Source of the DNA: Asaia bogorensis
GTDB taxonomy: Bacteria; Pseudomonadota; Alphaproteobacteria; Reyranellales; Reyranellaceae
NCBI GenBank assembly: GCA_945889625.1
Contig: CAMDCE010000013.1
Span: 1 to 64,000, forward strand
Reading direction: 5' to 3'
Length of the DNA: 64,000 nt
The position numbers and the translations under genes were made by a program. The notes under the pieces are model-generated. The model was given only the letters and a program-made list of their open reading frames with translations, was not told where the DNA came from and searched no databases. Positions 8,130 to 16,795 of this stretch are shown one piece after another (position 1 is the first letter of the stretch; every line of letters starts with the position of its first letter).

Positions 8130-9671
8130 ATGAAAAAGGCGATCTTGGCCGTTGTGCTGTGCGCCTTTGCGGCGGCGTGCGCTTCCGTACCGCCTGCCGC
8201 GCCGTTTGGATCTCCCGAGGCAAGCTCCGGCCAGACCAGCTCGCCGGCCAACACCCAGGCGACCCGGCAATACTTTGACAGCCTGACCGCCGGCCCAAGC
8301 CCCAACCTGTCGGCGCTCACCCTGCTGATGACCATGATGCCCAAGGGCGGCGACCTGCATCACCACTATTCCGGCGCGATCTACGTCGAGACCTATCTCG
8401 ATTGGGTGAAGCAAAAAGCCTACTGCATCTATCGCGCCGACAATGCCGGGCTGAAGGCCTCCAAGTTCCGCATCGAGACGAGACCGCGCGGCCTGCCTGA
8501 CGCGGCGCGCGCCCTCTGCCTGAACGCCGACCAGGTGCGCGCCGACAATGCCTTCTATCGCGAGCTGTTGTCGCGCTGGTCCGACAAGGACTTCGACAAC
8601 CATTCGCATCAGCAGGTGGCGCCGGACCAGCACTTCTTCGACACCTTCCCGTACTTCGGCCCGATCTCCTCCACCTACGACTACAACCAGGGTCTGCGCC
8701 ACTTGAAGGCGCGCGCGATCGCGGAAAACGTGCAGTACATCGAGACCATGCTGAACCGCCCGGAGGTTCCCGAGAAGCTGTCGCTACCCAAGGCAGTCGA
8801 CGGATTGCCGGTCGATGCGGACGAGGCCCAGGTGCAAGCTGCGCTTACCTCACTGTATGATTTTCTGGCCACCAACGGGGCCATGGCCGGCGGCATTGAA
8901 AAATACGTCGCCGGAATGAATTCCGCTGCTACAGGCATCGACGATGGCCGTTTCAAGGTGCGCTTTCAGGCCTACGTGGTGCGCTCCAATTCGCCGGCTG
9001 AAGTATTCGCCGGCCTGTACATGGGATTCGCCGCAGCCAGGCGCGGCGGCCCCGTCGTAGGGGTGAACATCGTCGGGCCGGAGAACGGCATCGTGGCGAT
9101 GCGCGACTACAGCCTGCACATGTGCATGTTCGCCTTTCTGAAACAGAAATTCCCCGAGGTCCGGCTGTCCCTGCACGCCGGCGAGCTCACCCTCGGCATG
9201 GTGCCGCCCGAGGGCCTGCAAAGCCATATCCGCGAGGCTGTCGAGGTCGCCGGCGCGCAGCGCATCGGCCACGGCGTGGACATTGTCTACGAGCGCGACG
9301 CCATCGGCCTGCTGCGTACCATGCGCGAGCGCCGGGTGGCCGTCGAAATCAACCTCACCAGCAACGCCTTCATCCTGGGGGTGAAGAACGAGGCCCATCC
9401 GGTGCAGGTCTACCGCAAGCTCGGCGTGCCCTTCGTGATCTCGACCGACGATGCCGGAGTCTCGCGCAACAACCTGTCCGGCGAGTACGTGCTTTACGCC
9501 AGCCGCTACAAGCCGAGCTACGACGAGCTCAAGGAGACGGTCTTCAACAGCATCCGCTACTCGTTCCTCTCCGACGCGGAAAAGTCCGCCGAACTGCGCA
9601 GCCTCGCGCGGCGCTTTGCCGAGTTCGAAGCCAGGGTGCCGGAACTGGCACGCGGCGCGCGGACCAACTAG
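8130..9671 (+). CDS. Adenosine-deaminase-family lipoprotein
   Basis: A 513-residue exported protein. MKKAILAVVLCAFAAACASV is a lipoprotein signal with C17 as the lipidation site, so the enzyme should face the periplasm or outer surface. The metal and catalytic positions of the amidohydrolase deaminases are present: HHH at 77-79 (first zinc histidines), HAGE at 349-352 (catalytic glutamate), GHG at 380-382 and STDD at 438-441 (zinc aspartate). Length and layout resemble the extracellular ADGF/CECR1-like deaminases more than the roughly 330-residue cytoplasmic Add. Likely role: hydrolytic deamination of adenosine or a related nucleoside outside the cytoplasm, inferred from motifs. It follows the diiron gene by 37 nt and may be the third gene of that operon. 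Confidence 0.88.
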   Translation: MKKAILAVVLCAFAAACASVPPAAPFGSPEASSGQTSSPANTQATRQYFDSLTAGPSPNLSALTLLMTMMPKGGDLHHHYSGAIYVETYLDWVKQKAYCIYRADNAGLKASKFRIETRPRGLPDAARALCLNADQVRADNAFYRELLSRWSDKDFDNHSHQQVAPDQHFFDTFPYFGPISSTYDYNQGLRHLKARAIAENVQYIETMLNRPEVPEKLSLPKAVDGLPVDADEAQVQAALTSLYDFLATNGAMAGGIEKYVAGMNSAATGIDDGRFKVRFQAYVVRSNSPAEVFAGLYMGFAAARRGGPVVGVNIVGPENGIVAMRDYSLHMCMFAFLKQKFPEVRLSLHAGELTLGMVPPEGLQSHIREAVEVAGAQRIGHGVDIVYERDAIGLLRTMRERRVAVEINLTSNAFILGVKNEAHPVQVYRKLGVPFVISTDDAGVSRNNLSGEYVLYASRYKPSYDELKETVFNSIRYSFLSDAEKSAELRSLARRFAEFEARVPELARGARTN

Positions 9672-9731
9672 GAAAAGTCCAAACGCCTTTTCCGGTCGGG
9701 ACCGGATGGACAACCTGTTGAAAGCTCACAT

Positions 9732-9938
9732 CTAGTCGCTGTCGCGATGCCGGCGTGAGGCGACGACAACGCTGCGGCCCTGTTCCGGCTTGGGCGTGAT
9801 CGTTGGCGCCGGGTCGACGATGGGCGGAGCCGCTGGCTGAGGTTGCCGCATGGCCACCTGGCTAAGCACGCTTGCGGTGCCCAGCGTGATGGCCAGTCCG
9901 ACCACGATCCAAGTCATGGCCCACGTAAGGTGACGCAT
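9732..9938 (-). CDS. Small single-span membrane protein (68 aa)
   Basis: MRHLTWAMTWIVVGLAITLGTASVLSQVA contains one N-terminal hydrophobic segment (about residues 8-28), followed by a proline-rich periplasmic or cytoplasmic tail ending RRHRDSD. A GGGGGG run lies just before the ATG. Not assignable to a family. It is placed downstream of the reductase gene on the same strand, so it may share its transcript. Confidence 0.5.
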   Translation of the reverse strand: MRHLTWAMTWIVVGLAITLGTASVLSQVAMRQPQPAAPPIVDPAPTITPKPEQGRSVVVASRRHRDSD

Positions 9939-9977
9939 CCCCCCACCCCAAAACTTTGCAGTTGCCCCGCAAGCTCT

Positions 9978-11000
9978 TTACACGACGTCGTAGGTGATCT
10001 CAACCTCGGATCCGAAGCAATGGCCCTGGCAGGTCAGGATCCAGTCGTTGGCGAGATCGTCGGCCGTATAGATGTCGTTCTTGGCCAGAACGATCTTGCC
10101 CTTGATGCGCTTGGCGGCACACGATGCGCAGAAGCCTTCCTCGCATGATGACAGGGGATTGAGCCCGGCGGCGCGCGCCGCTTCGAGGATCGACTGGCCC
10201 TTCTTGTAGGGCACCTTGTGCGTCTTGTTCTCGAAATGGATGGTGATCTCACTCGGAATCACGTCGCCTTCCTCAGGCGCCTCGATCGGCACGGCGTCGT
10301 TGTCGGAGGCCTCGAAGCGCTCCAGCCGTACCCGCTCGCGCGGCAGACCTGACGCAAGCAGTGCGGCTTCGACCATGTTCATGAACGGCGCCGGGCCGCA
10401 GAGATAGGCCTCGGCATTCTCGAAGCCCTTGGCGGCGGCCGCGACCTGGCCGGGCGTGGCGAAGCCGTGCTCGGCGTCGAGATGGTGGATCACCTCCAGC
10501 CGGCCGGGATGGGCCTTCAGGAGTGCCGCGAGTTCGGCATCGAAGATGATCGAGGGCTTGTCGCGGTTGGCATAGAACAGGCGCATCCGCCGACTGCCGG
10601 CCTTGAGGGCCGACTTGATCAACGAGATCATCGGCGTGATGCCGCTGCCGCCACCGAACAGCAGCAAGGGCGCGTCGCCGTCGCCCAACACGAAGCGACC
10701 GGCCGGCGGCATCACCTCGATGGCGCCGCCTTCGATCAGGCTGTCGTTGAACCAGTTGGAACCCTTGCCGCCGGCCACGCGCTTCACCGTGACCTTGAGC
10801 TGGCCGTCGGACTCCGGCGAACTCGACAGCGAGTAGCAGCGGTTGAAGGCGCCCGCGGCGTGCGGCACCTTGAAGGTCAGGAACTGCCCGGCGCGATAGC
10901 GGAACTTGTCTGCCAGGTTGGCCGGGACATCGAAGACGAAGGAGCGGGCGTCGGGAGTTTCCTGGACGATTCGAGCGATGCGCAATTGATGATAAGCCAT
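9978..11000 (-). CDS. PaaE-like flavin and 2Fe-2S ferredoxin reductase
   Basis: A 340-residue NAD(P)H-dependent electron carrier of the class IA oxygenase reductase type: FNR domain first, plant-type ferredoxin domain last. Flavin contacts RCYSLSS (54-60), the nucleotide loop GGGSGITP (117-124) and the CGPAPFM block (201-207) identify the reductase. C286, C291, C294 and C324 (CEEGFCASC...C) hold the 2Fe-2S cluster. Such proteins feed electrons to diiron or other oxygenases, and this gene is divergent from diiron paralogue 2, only 147 nt away, so a functional pair is a reasonable inference. A TTG 21 bases upstream is an alternative start; the ATG at 11000 is preferred. Confidence 0.92.
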   Translation of the reverse strand: MAYHQLRIARIVQETPDARSFVFDVPANLADKFRYRAGQFLTFKVPHAAGAFNRCYSLSSSPESDGQLKVTVKRVAGGKGSNWFNDSLIEGGAIEVMPPAGRFVLGDGDAPLLLFGGGSGITPMISLIKSALKAGSRRMRLFYANRDKPSIIFDAELAALLKAHPGRLEVIHHLDAEHGFATPGQVAAAAKGFENAEAYLCGPAPFMNMVEAALLASGLPRERVRLERFEASDNDAVPIEAPEEGDVIPSEITIHFENKTHKVPYKKGQSILEAARAAGLNPLSSCEEGFCASCAAKRIKGKIVLAKNDIYTADDLANDWILTCQGHCFGSEVEITYDVV

Positions 11001-11147
11001 TGATAATCCGCGTTCAGCCAACCTGCGATTTCCAGAGGGACTCCCCTATCTGACTGTGATAGGTTCCGCCGAGAAAAATGAACGGAGCGTCATCTTTACG
11101 TTCCGCTGGGGAAAGAGACAAGGTTCAGCGCCAGGAGGCAAGAGCCC

Positions 11148-12215
11148 ATGACGACGCAAAAGATTTACCAGCTGCCGGTCGAAATCACCGATTGGAAGTT
11201 CGACGGCGCCACCGAGATCGCCTTCAACTGGGAATACGACGCCGGTTCATCCGACCTGCTGAACCTCTATGAAAAGGGTAAGCAGCAGCAGTGGGACACC
11301 TCCACCCGCATCGACTGGACGCAGGAACTCGACGAAGGCAACCCGATGGGCATGTCCGACGAGTCCATTCCCATCTACGGCTCGCCCTTCTGGGACAAGA
11401 TGACCGAGAAGGAACGGGATTGGCTGCGCTTCAACCTGCAGTGCCACTCGATCTGCCAGTTCATGCACGGCGAGCAGGGCGCGCTGATCGCCACCGCCAA
11501 GATCGTCAACACGGTGCCGGACATGAACGCCAAGTTCTATGCCGCCACCCAGGTGATGGACGAGGCCCGCCACGTCGAGAGCTACAAGCGGCTGATTCAC
11601 GAGAAGTTCAAAGCGGCCTATCCGATCACGCCGTCGCTCAAGCAGCTGCTCGAGCAGACGCTGACCGATCGCCGCTGGGACATGACCTATCTCGGCATGC
11701 AGGTGCTGATCGAAGGCCTGGCGCTCGCGGCCTTCCAGCGCATCCGCGACACCGCGAAGAACAACCTGGCCGGCGCGGTGAACGCCTACGTCATGCAGGA
11801 CGAGGCGCGCCACGTCACCTTCGGCCGCATGGCGCTGCGTGAGTACTATCCGCACCTTTCCGATGCCGAGCGCGCCGAGCGCGAGGAGTTCACGGTCGAG
11901 GCGCTCTACTTCATGCGCGACCGCTTCAACCAGGCCGAGGTCTGGATGCGTTCGGGCCTGCCGGTCGACAAGTTGATGGAGCATGCCTACAACTCCGGCG
12001 CCATGCAGGCGTTCCGCACGCGGCTGTTCACCCGCATCGTGCCGATCCTCAAGGAGATCGGCCTGTTCGGCCCCAAGGTGCAGAAGGCGCTGGGCGACAT
12101 GGGTGTGCTGGAATACGCCAAGATCGACATCGAGAAACTGATCGGCAACGACCTCAAGGTCGCCGAGGACTTCGACGCCAAGAAATTCGTGCACGACCAG
12201 ATCGCGGCCGAATAG
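11148..12215 (+). CDS. Diiron ferritin-like protein, paralogue 2 (putative oxygenase)
   Basis: 355 residues, aligning without gaps to the protein at 7025-8092 and sharing most residues by eye. The same ligands occur at the same positions: E109, E139/H142, E189, E219/H222. An excellent ribosome site (AGGAGG) lies nine bases before the ATG. The 147-nt divergent gap to the reductase gene must hold both promoters. A strong terminator follows at 12237. The two paralogues differ mainly in the surface segments around 60-80, 150-165 and 265-285. They could be two enzymes with different substrates or two subunits of one complex; the sequence alone cannot decide. Confidence 0.86.
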   Translation: MTTQKIYQLPVEITDWKFDGATEIAFNWEYDAGSSDLLNLYEKGKQQQWDTSTRIDWTQELDEGNPMGMSDESIPIYGSPFWDKMTEKERDWLRFNLQCHSICQFMHGEQGALIATAKIVNTVPDMNAKFYAATQVMDEARHVESYKRLIHEKFKAAYPITPSLKQLLEQTLTDRRWDMTYLGMQVLIEGLALAAFQRIRDTAKNNLAGAVNAYVMQDEARHVTFGRMALREYYPHLSDAERAEREEFTVEALYFMRDRFNQAEVWMRSGLPVDKLMEHAYNSGAMQAFRTRLFTRIVPILKEIGLFGPKVQKALGDMGVLEYAKIDIEKLIGNDLKVAEDFDAKKFVHDQIAAE

Positions 12216-12236
12216 CCGGCGCGTACACGAGATCGG

Positions 12237-12263
12237 AAAAGGGGGCGCTCGCGCCCCTTTTTT
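12237..12263. terminator. Bidirectional intrinsic terminator
   Basis: AAAAGGGGGCGCTCGCGCCCCTTTT and two more T: a GC-rich stem (GGGGCG/CGCCCC, loop CTCG) flanked by A and T runs. It serves both the diiron gene on the plus strand and the convergent TauD gene on the minus strand, whose stop codon lies at its right edge. Confidence 0.85.
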
Positions 12264-13090
12264 CACGTCCGCAAGAAAGGCTTGTCACCCTTGATGGTTA
12301 CGCGGTGGCCGTGCCGGACCTGCGGGTGATAATCGAACGTCGCGCGATGCACGGCGCAGCGATTGTCCCAGAAGGCGATGGCGTGGCGGTCCCAGCGGAA
12401 GCGGCACTGGAATTCCGGGGTCTCGGCATGACGCAGCAGCATGCCGAGCAGCGCGTCGCTCTCGGGTTTGCCGAGTTCCATGATCCGGGTGGTGAAGCCG
12501 CGATTGACGAACAGGCTCTTGCGCCCCGTCACCGGATAGCTGCGCACCACGGGATGCACCGCCTCGGGAAACTTCTTGTCGGATTTCGAGTAGGCGTCGC
12601 GCGAATAGACGTGCGCGCTGGTATGCAGCGCCGAGAGCTCCTCGCACAGAAGCTTGATCGGCTGAGAAAGCGTTTCATAGGCGAGATACATGTTGGCGAA
12701 GGCGGTGTCGCCGCCGGACGATGGGTTCTCGTGCAGATAGAGGATCGAGCCCATCGGCGGCTCGGGCTCGCACGACATGTCGGAGTGCCAGACCTCGCCG
12801 GTTACGTTCCTGGACGCGGCGTCGGCATGGACCACGCGGATCTCCGGGTGGCCGTCGATCTCGGCCCGGGCGGCGGGATGGATCAGCAACTCGCCGAACA
12901 GGCGGCCGAATGCCTTGTGCTGATCGACCGACAGGTGCTGGTTGCGGAAGAAGATCACCTGATGCGCGATCAGCGCGTCGTGCAGCTCGCTCGCCTGGGC
13001 GTTGGAAAGCGGAGCCGCGAGGTTGACGCCGGAGATCTCCGCGCCGATCGTCGGCGTGACTTTGCGGACCTTTATCGTCTCGTAAACCAT
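12263..13090 (-). CDS. TauD/TfdA-family 2-oxoglutarate dioxygenase (1)
   Basis: A 275-residue Fe(II)/2-oxoglutarate-dependent oxygenase. The metal triad is H102 and D104 (WHSDMS) plus H248 (CAVHRATFDY), and R259 or R263 is positioned to bind the 2-oxoglutarate carboxylate. The N-terminus VRKVTPTIGAEISGVNL is typical of the group that hydroxylates taurine, alkyl-sulphates or phenoxy acids. Substrate unknown. The ATG at 13090 is chosen because family homology begins there. It stands alone, convergent with diiron paralogue 2. A second member with only limited similarity lies at 26682. Confidence 0.9.
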   Translation of the reverse strand: MVYETIKVRKVTPTIGAEISGVNLAAPLSNAQASELHDALIAHQVIFFRNQHLSVDQHKAFGRLFGELLIHPAARAEIDGHPEIRVVHADAASRNVTGEVWHSDMSCEPEPPMGSILYLHENPSSGGDTAFANMYLAYETLSQPIKLLCEELSALHTSAHVYSRDAYSKSDKKFPEAVHPVVRSYPVTGRKSLFVNRGFTTRIMELGKPESDALLGMLLRHAETPEFQCRFRWDRHAIAFWDNRCAVHRATFDYHPQVRHGHRVTIKGDKPFLRT

Positions 13091-13136
13091 GCCGGGATGA
13101 TCTGTCCATCCCGGCGGTTTGCCAAGGTCGTCCTTC

Positions 13137-15173
13137 CTACGGCACAGCTTTCGCCGGTGCCGCCGTCGGCGGCGGAGTCGCCTTCGCAGGGTGTTCTCTC
13201 GTCGGCACGGGCTGGAACAGCCACCGCACGGCGCCCAGGACAACGATGACCAATGCCGTTATCGACAGCAGGCCCAGCGATAACAAGACGGCCTTCACGT
13301 GGCGGTCAAAGAACGCATAGATCGCGTCCACGGTGTCTTTCACGCCGTCAGCCAAGGCACCGCCCACCCAAGGCACCCAGCGCAGAACGAACTGAAGACC
13401 GCCTGACACGGCGTCCGTCACATGGGTCGTGATCCAGACAATTGCGTGGCCTGCCGGCACGAGGAGACACGTCGACGCCAGATAGCCGGCGAGGCAGCCG
13501 ACAGGGATTGCCGCGATCACGACGACCCAGCGCAACCACCGCGGCGGGTCGCGCTCTGCGATTCGGTTTTGCAGCTTCTCGAGCCAGCTCAGCTTGGCAG
13601 AACCGTGAACCTCCTTGATCTTGTTCATCTCCATGACGGTGTTGAACAAGATGCCCGACGCTATGGCGCCAAAAGCCGTTGCAATCCAGCCCGGGCGAGC
13701 GAGGAATTGCAGGGCGTCGTGCGCCGGGCTCTTCCATAAAAGGAACGCCGTAAGCAGCCAGACAAGAAGGCCAATCACAACCATTTCAGCGTTGGCCATC
13801 TTGCGCCGCCACCATTCGAACGGCTGCTCTTTCATCAACTTACCCAATATCTCCCGATCGAACGTGCCGGTGCTCAGCCATGTGGCCAGGCCCAGCACGA
13901 GAAAAGCCTGGGCCCGCGCATAGGCCGCCGACGGATAGGTCAGATATTGCAGGTGGCTCTGAAGCCAGACGAATCCCGCCTTGTAGGAAATGTTTTCTGA
14001 AATTCTGGCGGCGCTCTTGCCGCCCTTGACCAACGACAAACGCGGCGCAGACTCCTCGTTGGCGTCTTTGTCCCAAGGGCCACGCACTTCGTTCGTGAAA
14101 CCCTTCAGCGGCCCGGCGACCGGATCGGTCCAGTCATAGACATTGATCCACTTGAACTTCTCCGGAAACACATACTCATCCTTGTTCGCCGGCACCATGA
14201 TCGGCCAGATGCCGTGAAACTTGCCGATGGCCGAACCGTAGGTCAGCAGCCCTTCGAGTTTGGCAAACAGCATCCGGCGATCTATGCCGTCCTTTGTCGA
14301 CAGCCACGTCGGCCGGCGCGGCAGCATCAGCGCGGGGACGTCGTCATTGAGCTGCTTGAAGAGTGTCGAGGCTTTGACCGCGGCCCAGCGCGCCTTCGTG
14401 AGGTAGTTGGGCAGGGCGGCTTCAGTCTCCATCAGACCGTTGTGGGCGACGACCGTGCCGAGGCTGTGGGCGACGACGTACCAGCGGTCGTAGTTGCGCA
14501 TCGAGAACTCGATCAACGCATCGACCATGCGCGCGCGAATCCCGACTCTTGGCGGCTGGCCGATTTCCGACACTTCCGGATTGGCCTCACGCAAGGATTG
14601 GGAATACAGCATGACGTCGCCGATGTAGTCGGTCAGGAGGCCGGAGATCGGAACGCGCGGCAGCTTCAGGCGGTCGGCGATGACGTTGTACAATCCGACA
14701 GTCCCTACTCCCAGCAGGAAGAGCGCTCCGAGGAAGCCGAGGGTAAAGCGATACAGAGGCTTGAAGCGGTCGCCGCTTGGCACGTACATCTCGCTCTTGA
14801 GACCCGGAAGGATCGAGTGTTCCCGGCCGGCGACCGTCCACATCGACAATGCCCAGAACCAGAACTTCACCTGCCGCACGATGGTCGGCGGCTCTCCCAG
14901 CTCGGCCCAATAGACCTCGTTGAACTCGAAGCATTTGTCCGAGCCGTCCTTAAGCCTCACCTCAGCGCGAACGATGTTCTTGGCGTAGTCGGGCGTGAAC
15001 TCGCCCGGCACGTCCTTGTCGACGGCCGGCTCGGTGCTCACCGTGATCGAAGCCACCTGCTCGCCTAAGGCGGCGACGATGTTGCGTGCTTCATTGACCA
15101 GATGCTCGTTGGGCTTCTGACTGCCGATGCCATGCACGAGCAGAACGCCAATGCGTTCACAACTACCTGACAT
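13137..15173 (-). CDS. Membrane-embedded alpha/beta-hydrolase-like protein
   Basis: 678 residues starting MSGSCERIGVLLVHGIGSQ. The oxyanion-type HGIGSQ (14-19) and a nucleophile-elbow-like VVAHSLGT (S237) point to an alpha/beta hydrolase, but the elbow reads AHSLG instead of GxSxG. There is a hydrophobic span near 143-163 inside the hydrolase part, and the C-terminal 240 residues hold about five further spans (for example MVVIGLLVWLLTAFLLW and AVLLSLGLLSITALVIVVLG) ending in a proline/alanine-rich tail. It is probably an inner-membrane lipase or esterase-like protein. A histidine/aspartate partner is not obvious, so catalysis is unproven. I do not recognise a named family. Confidence 0.75.
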   Translation of the reverse strand: MSGSCERIGVLLVHGIGSQKPNEHLVNEARNIVAALGEQVASITVSTEPAVDKDVPGEFTPDYAKNIVRAEVRLKDGSDKCFEFNEVYWAELGEPPTIVRQVKFWFWALSMWTVAGREHSILPGLKSEMYVPSGDRFKPLYRFTLGFLGALFLLGVGTVGLYNVIADRLKLPRVPISGLLTDYIGDVMLYSQSLREANPEVSEIGQPPRVGIRARMVDALIEFSMRNYDRWYVVAHSLGTVVAHNGLMETEAALPNYLTKARWAAVKASTLFKQLNDDVPALMLPRRPTWLSTKDGIDRRMLFAKLEGLLTYGSAIGKFHGIWPIMVPANKDEYVFPEKFKWINVYDWTDPVAGPLKGFTNEVRGPWDKDANEESAPRLSLVKGGKSAARISENISYKAGFVWLQSHLQYLTYPSAAYARAQAFLVLGLATWLSTGTFDREILGKLMKEQPFEWWRRKMANAEMVVIGLLVWLLTAFLLWKSPAHDALQFLARPGWIATAFGAIASGILFNTVMEMNKIKEVHGSAKLSWLEKLQNRIAERDPPRWLRWVVVIAAIPVGCLAGYLASTCLLVPAGHAIVWITTHVTDAVSGGLQFVLRWVPWVGGALADGVKDTVDAIYAFFDRHVKAVLLSLGLLSITALVIVVLGAVRWLFQPVPTREHPAKATPPPTAAPAKAVP

Positions 15174-15249
15174 TGCGAACCCCCCGAGCCACACGCAGGA
15201 GGAGAGGATGACGTATGACCTTCCGTAAGGCAACCCTAGGTTGGGGTCT

Positions 15250-15906
15250 TTACTTGCAGACCTCAACCTTCGGCGGCGCGTCGATCACGGCGGCCACTCG
15301 GGAGATGTCGAGACAGCGTGCGCCGATCCAGGCCTTGCCCTGCACGAACACCGCGAAGCGGGCGAAGGTCGCGGCCTGCTCGGCCGGATTGGGGCGGACG
15401 CGGGCCAGCAACCAGGTGAGCGCATAGAGATTGCTGGTGGCAAAGTCGGCCGCCGCCACGTCGAGGTCCTTGCCCCACATCGCGACGTTCTTCGTCGCCG
15501 CTCCGGTCGGATCGGCGAGGCCGGACAGCCAGGCATGGGCGTTGCCGGCCAGCGCGTAGGGGCCGCCCTGCTGGGCGCGCAGGTCCCTCACCTGCTGGGC
15601 GACAGTGACATAGGCCTGGCCCTCGACGGTGTTGCCTGAGCAGCCCGGGTGCCGGCAGAGCGCGGTGAAGGTGAGGTATTCGGCAAGTATGATCTCGACA
15701 TTGCCGTTGTTGTGCTGGCGCCACGCCCGCGCCAGGAACCAGCCTTGCGTGAGTTCGTTGCGCCACGGCTTTGCCGCCTGTGACGTGTCACGCTCCAGGT
15801 CGCCGATCACGGCTTGCGCAGCGGCCTGCCACTCGGCCGGAATCTGGGCTTCGGTCCGCGTGGCGAAGAGCAGGGCGAACAGCGCTGTGGCAATCAGGCG
15901 TGTCAT
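15250..15906 (-). CDS. Secreted hypothetical protein
   Basis: 218 residues with a clear signal peptide (MTRLIATALFALLFATRTEA, cleavage before QIPAEW). The mature part is alpha-helical with three cysteines (CRHPGC and ARCLD, plus a C-terminal VEVCK), which could form disulphides in the periplasm. No recognised domain. The stop is 76 nt after the start of the hydrolase-like gene and eight bases separate it from the next gene upstream, so it is probably expressed with the gene at 15914-16576. Confidence 0.65.
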   Translation of the reverse strand: MTRLIATALFALLFATRTEAQIPAEWQAAAQAVIGDLERDTSQAAKPWRNELTQGWFLARAWRQHNNGNVEIILAEYLTFTALCRHPGCSGNTVEGQAYVTVAQQVRDLRAQQGGPYALAGNAHAWLSGLADPTGAATKNVAMWGKDLDVAAADFATSNLYALTWLLARVRPNPAEQAATFARFAVFVQGKAWIGARCLDISRVAAVIDAPPKVEVCK

Positions 15907-15913
15907 TGCAACC

Positions 15914-16576
15914 TCAATACTTCCGCGCGGTCTTGCGATCGCGGCTTTCGTACTGCACCAGATTATCGGCGCGCAGCTCGGTGGCGTCACGCGGCGCGAG
16001 ACGGCGCGCTTGCGCCGACGAGATCAGCCTGTAGTGCCGCACGTCGTCGAGTGCCGCGCCGACCTCCCAGCAATCCTCATCGTTGGTCACCCACATGCTT
16101 GGCGGGAAGCGGCGAAGATCGATCGGCACCGAATAGGTGCGCAGGGTCTTGCGTTGCTTGTTGGTGTATTCATGGAAGTACGACATCGCAAGCTCCCGCA
16201 GGCTGCGATAGACCGGATCGCGCCAGCGCAGCCAGACGTGGTTGCTCTTGGAGATCGCCCCCCAGCAGCGGCCGCGCCGAAACAGGGTGACGATGTGATC
16301 GGAATCGCCCTTGGCCGTGAGATCCATGATCAACGGCGGCTCGCCGTGCAGCCACAGCGCGCAGGCCGCGGTGAACGCCGCCTCGATGCAATGCGCCTGG
16401 CGATGGTGCAGCACGCCGCGCACCGAGCGCAGCGTGTCGCCGCCCCGCTCGAAGTTGGCGTGCAGGCCGATCAGGAATTCCTGGACGAGCTGCGGCGTGT
16501 CGAGAGCAAGCAGGACGCGGCCCTCGGCGGCGCTGAGGCCGAGCTCGGCAGGCGTAGGGCGTTTGCGTCGGCGCAT
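15914..16576 (-). CDS. Hypothetical protein, possible transglutaminase-like fold
   Basis: 220 residues with no signal peptide. HRQAHCIEAAFTAACALWLHG around residue 60 places a cysteine at the start of a helix, followed by LIMDLTAKGDSDHIVTLF with a histidine on a strand, and then KSNHVWLRWRD. This order (Cys helix, His strand, Asp/Asn) is that of transglutaminase-like cysteine peptidases. The resemblance is by pattern only. It is probably co-transcribed with the secreted protein that follows after 7 nt. Confidence 0.6.
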   Translation of the reverse strand: MRRRKRPTPAELGLSAAEGRVLLALDTPQLVQEFLIGLHANFERGGDTLRSVRGVLHHRQAHCIEAAFTAACALWLHGEPPLIMDLTAKGDSDHIVTLFRRGRCWGAISKSNHVWLRWRDPVYRSLRELAMSYFHEYTNKQRKTLRTYSVPIDLRRFPPSMWVTNDEDCWEVGAALDDVRHYRLISSAQARRLAPRDATELRADNLVQYESRDRKTARKY

Positions 16577-16625
16577 GACGGCCGAGTGTGCCGTGAGGGG
16601 GCGGGGGATACAAATCGGGGTGGGT

Positions 16626-16701
16626 TGGTGGAGCTGAGGGGGATCGAACCCCTGACCTCCTCATTGCGAACGAGGCGCTCTCCCAGCTGAGCTACAGCCC
16701 C
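16626..16701 (-). tRNA. tRNA-Ala (anticodon CGC)
   Basis: The minus strand reads GGGGCTGTAGCTCAGCTGGG at its 5' end, with a seven-pair acceptor stem (one G-U), anticodon loop TTCGCAA between CCTCG and TGAGG, T-loop TTCGATC and an encoded CCA end. CGC decodes GCG alanine codons. Confidence 0.95.
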
Positions 16702-16795
16702 TTCCCGAGATGGCGCGGATAAAGCCTGCCGGGCCACCTGTCAAGCAAACGGGCCTATGCTAGCGTCTTTGCTCCTTTCCGCGGAGATTCAGGCA

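Noticed and set aside
9672..9731. GTCCA/TGGAC words after the deaminase gene as another variable-word repeat
   Set aside because: Only one copy of each word is present and the GCCGATGGCA-like core is missing, so it is not counted as a family member.
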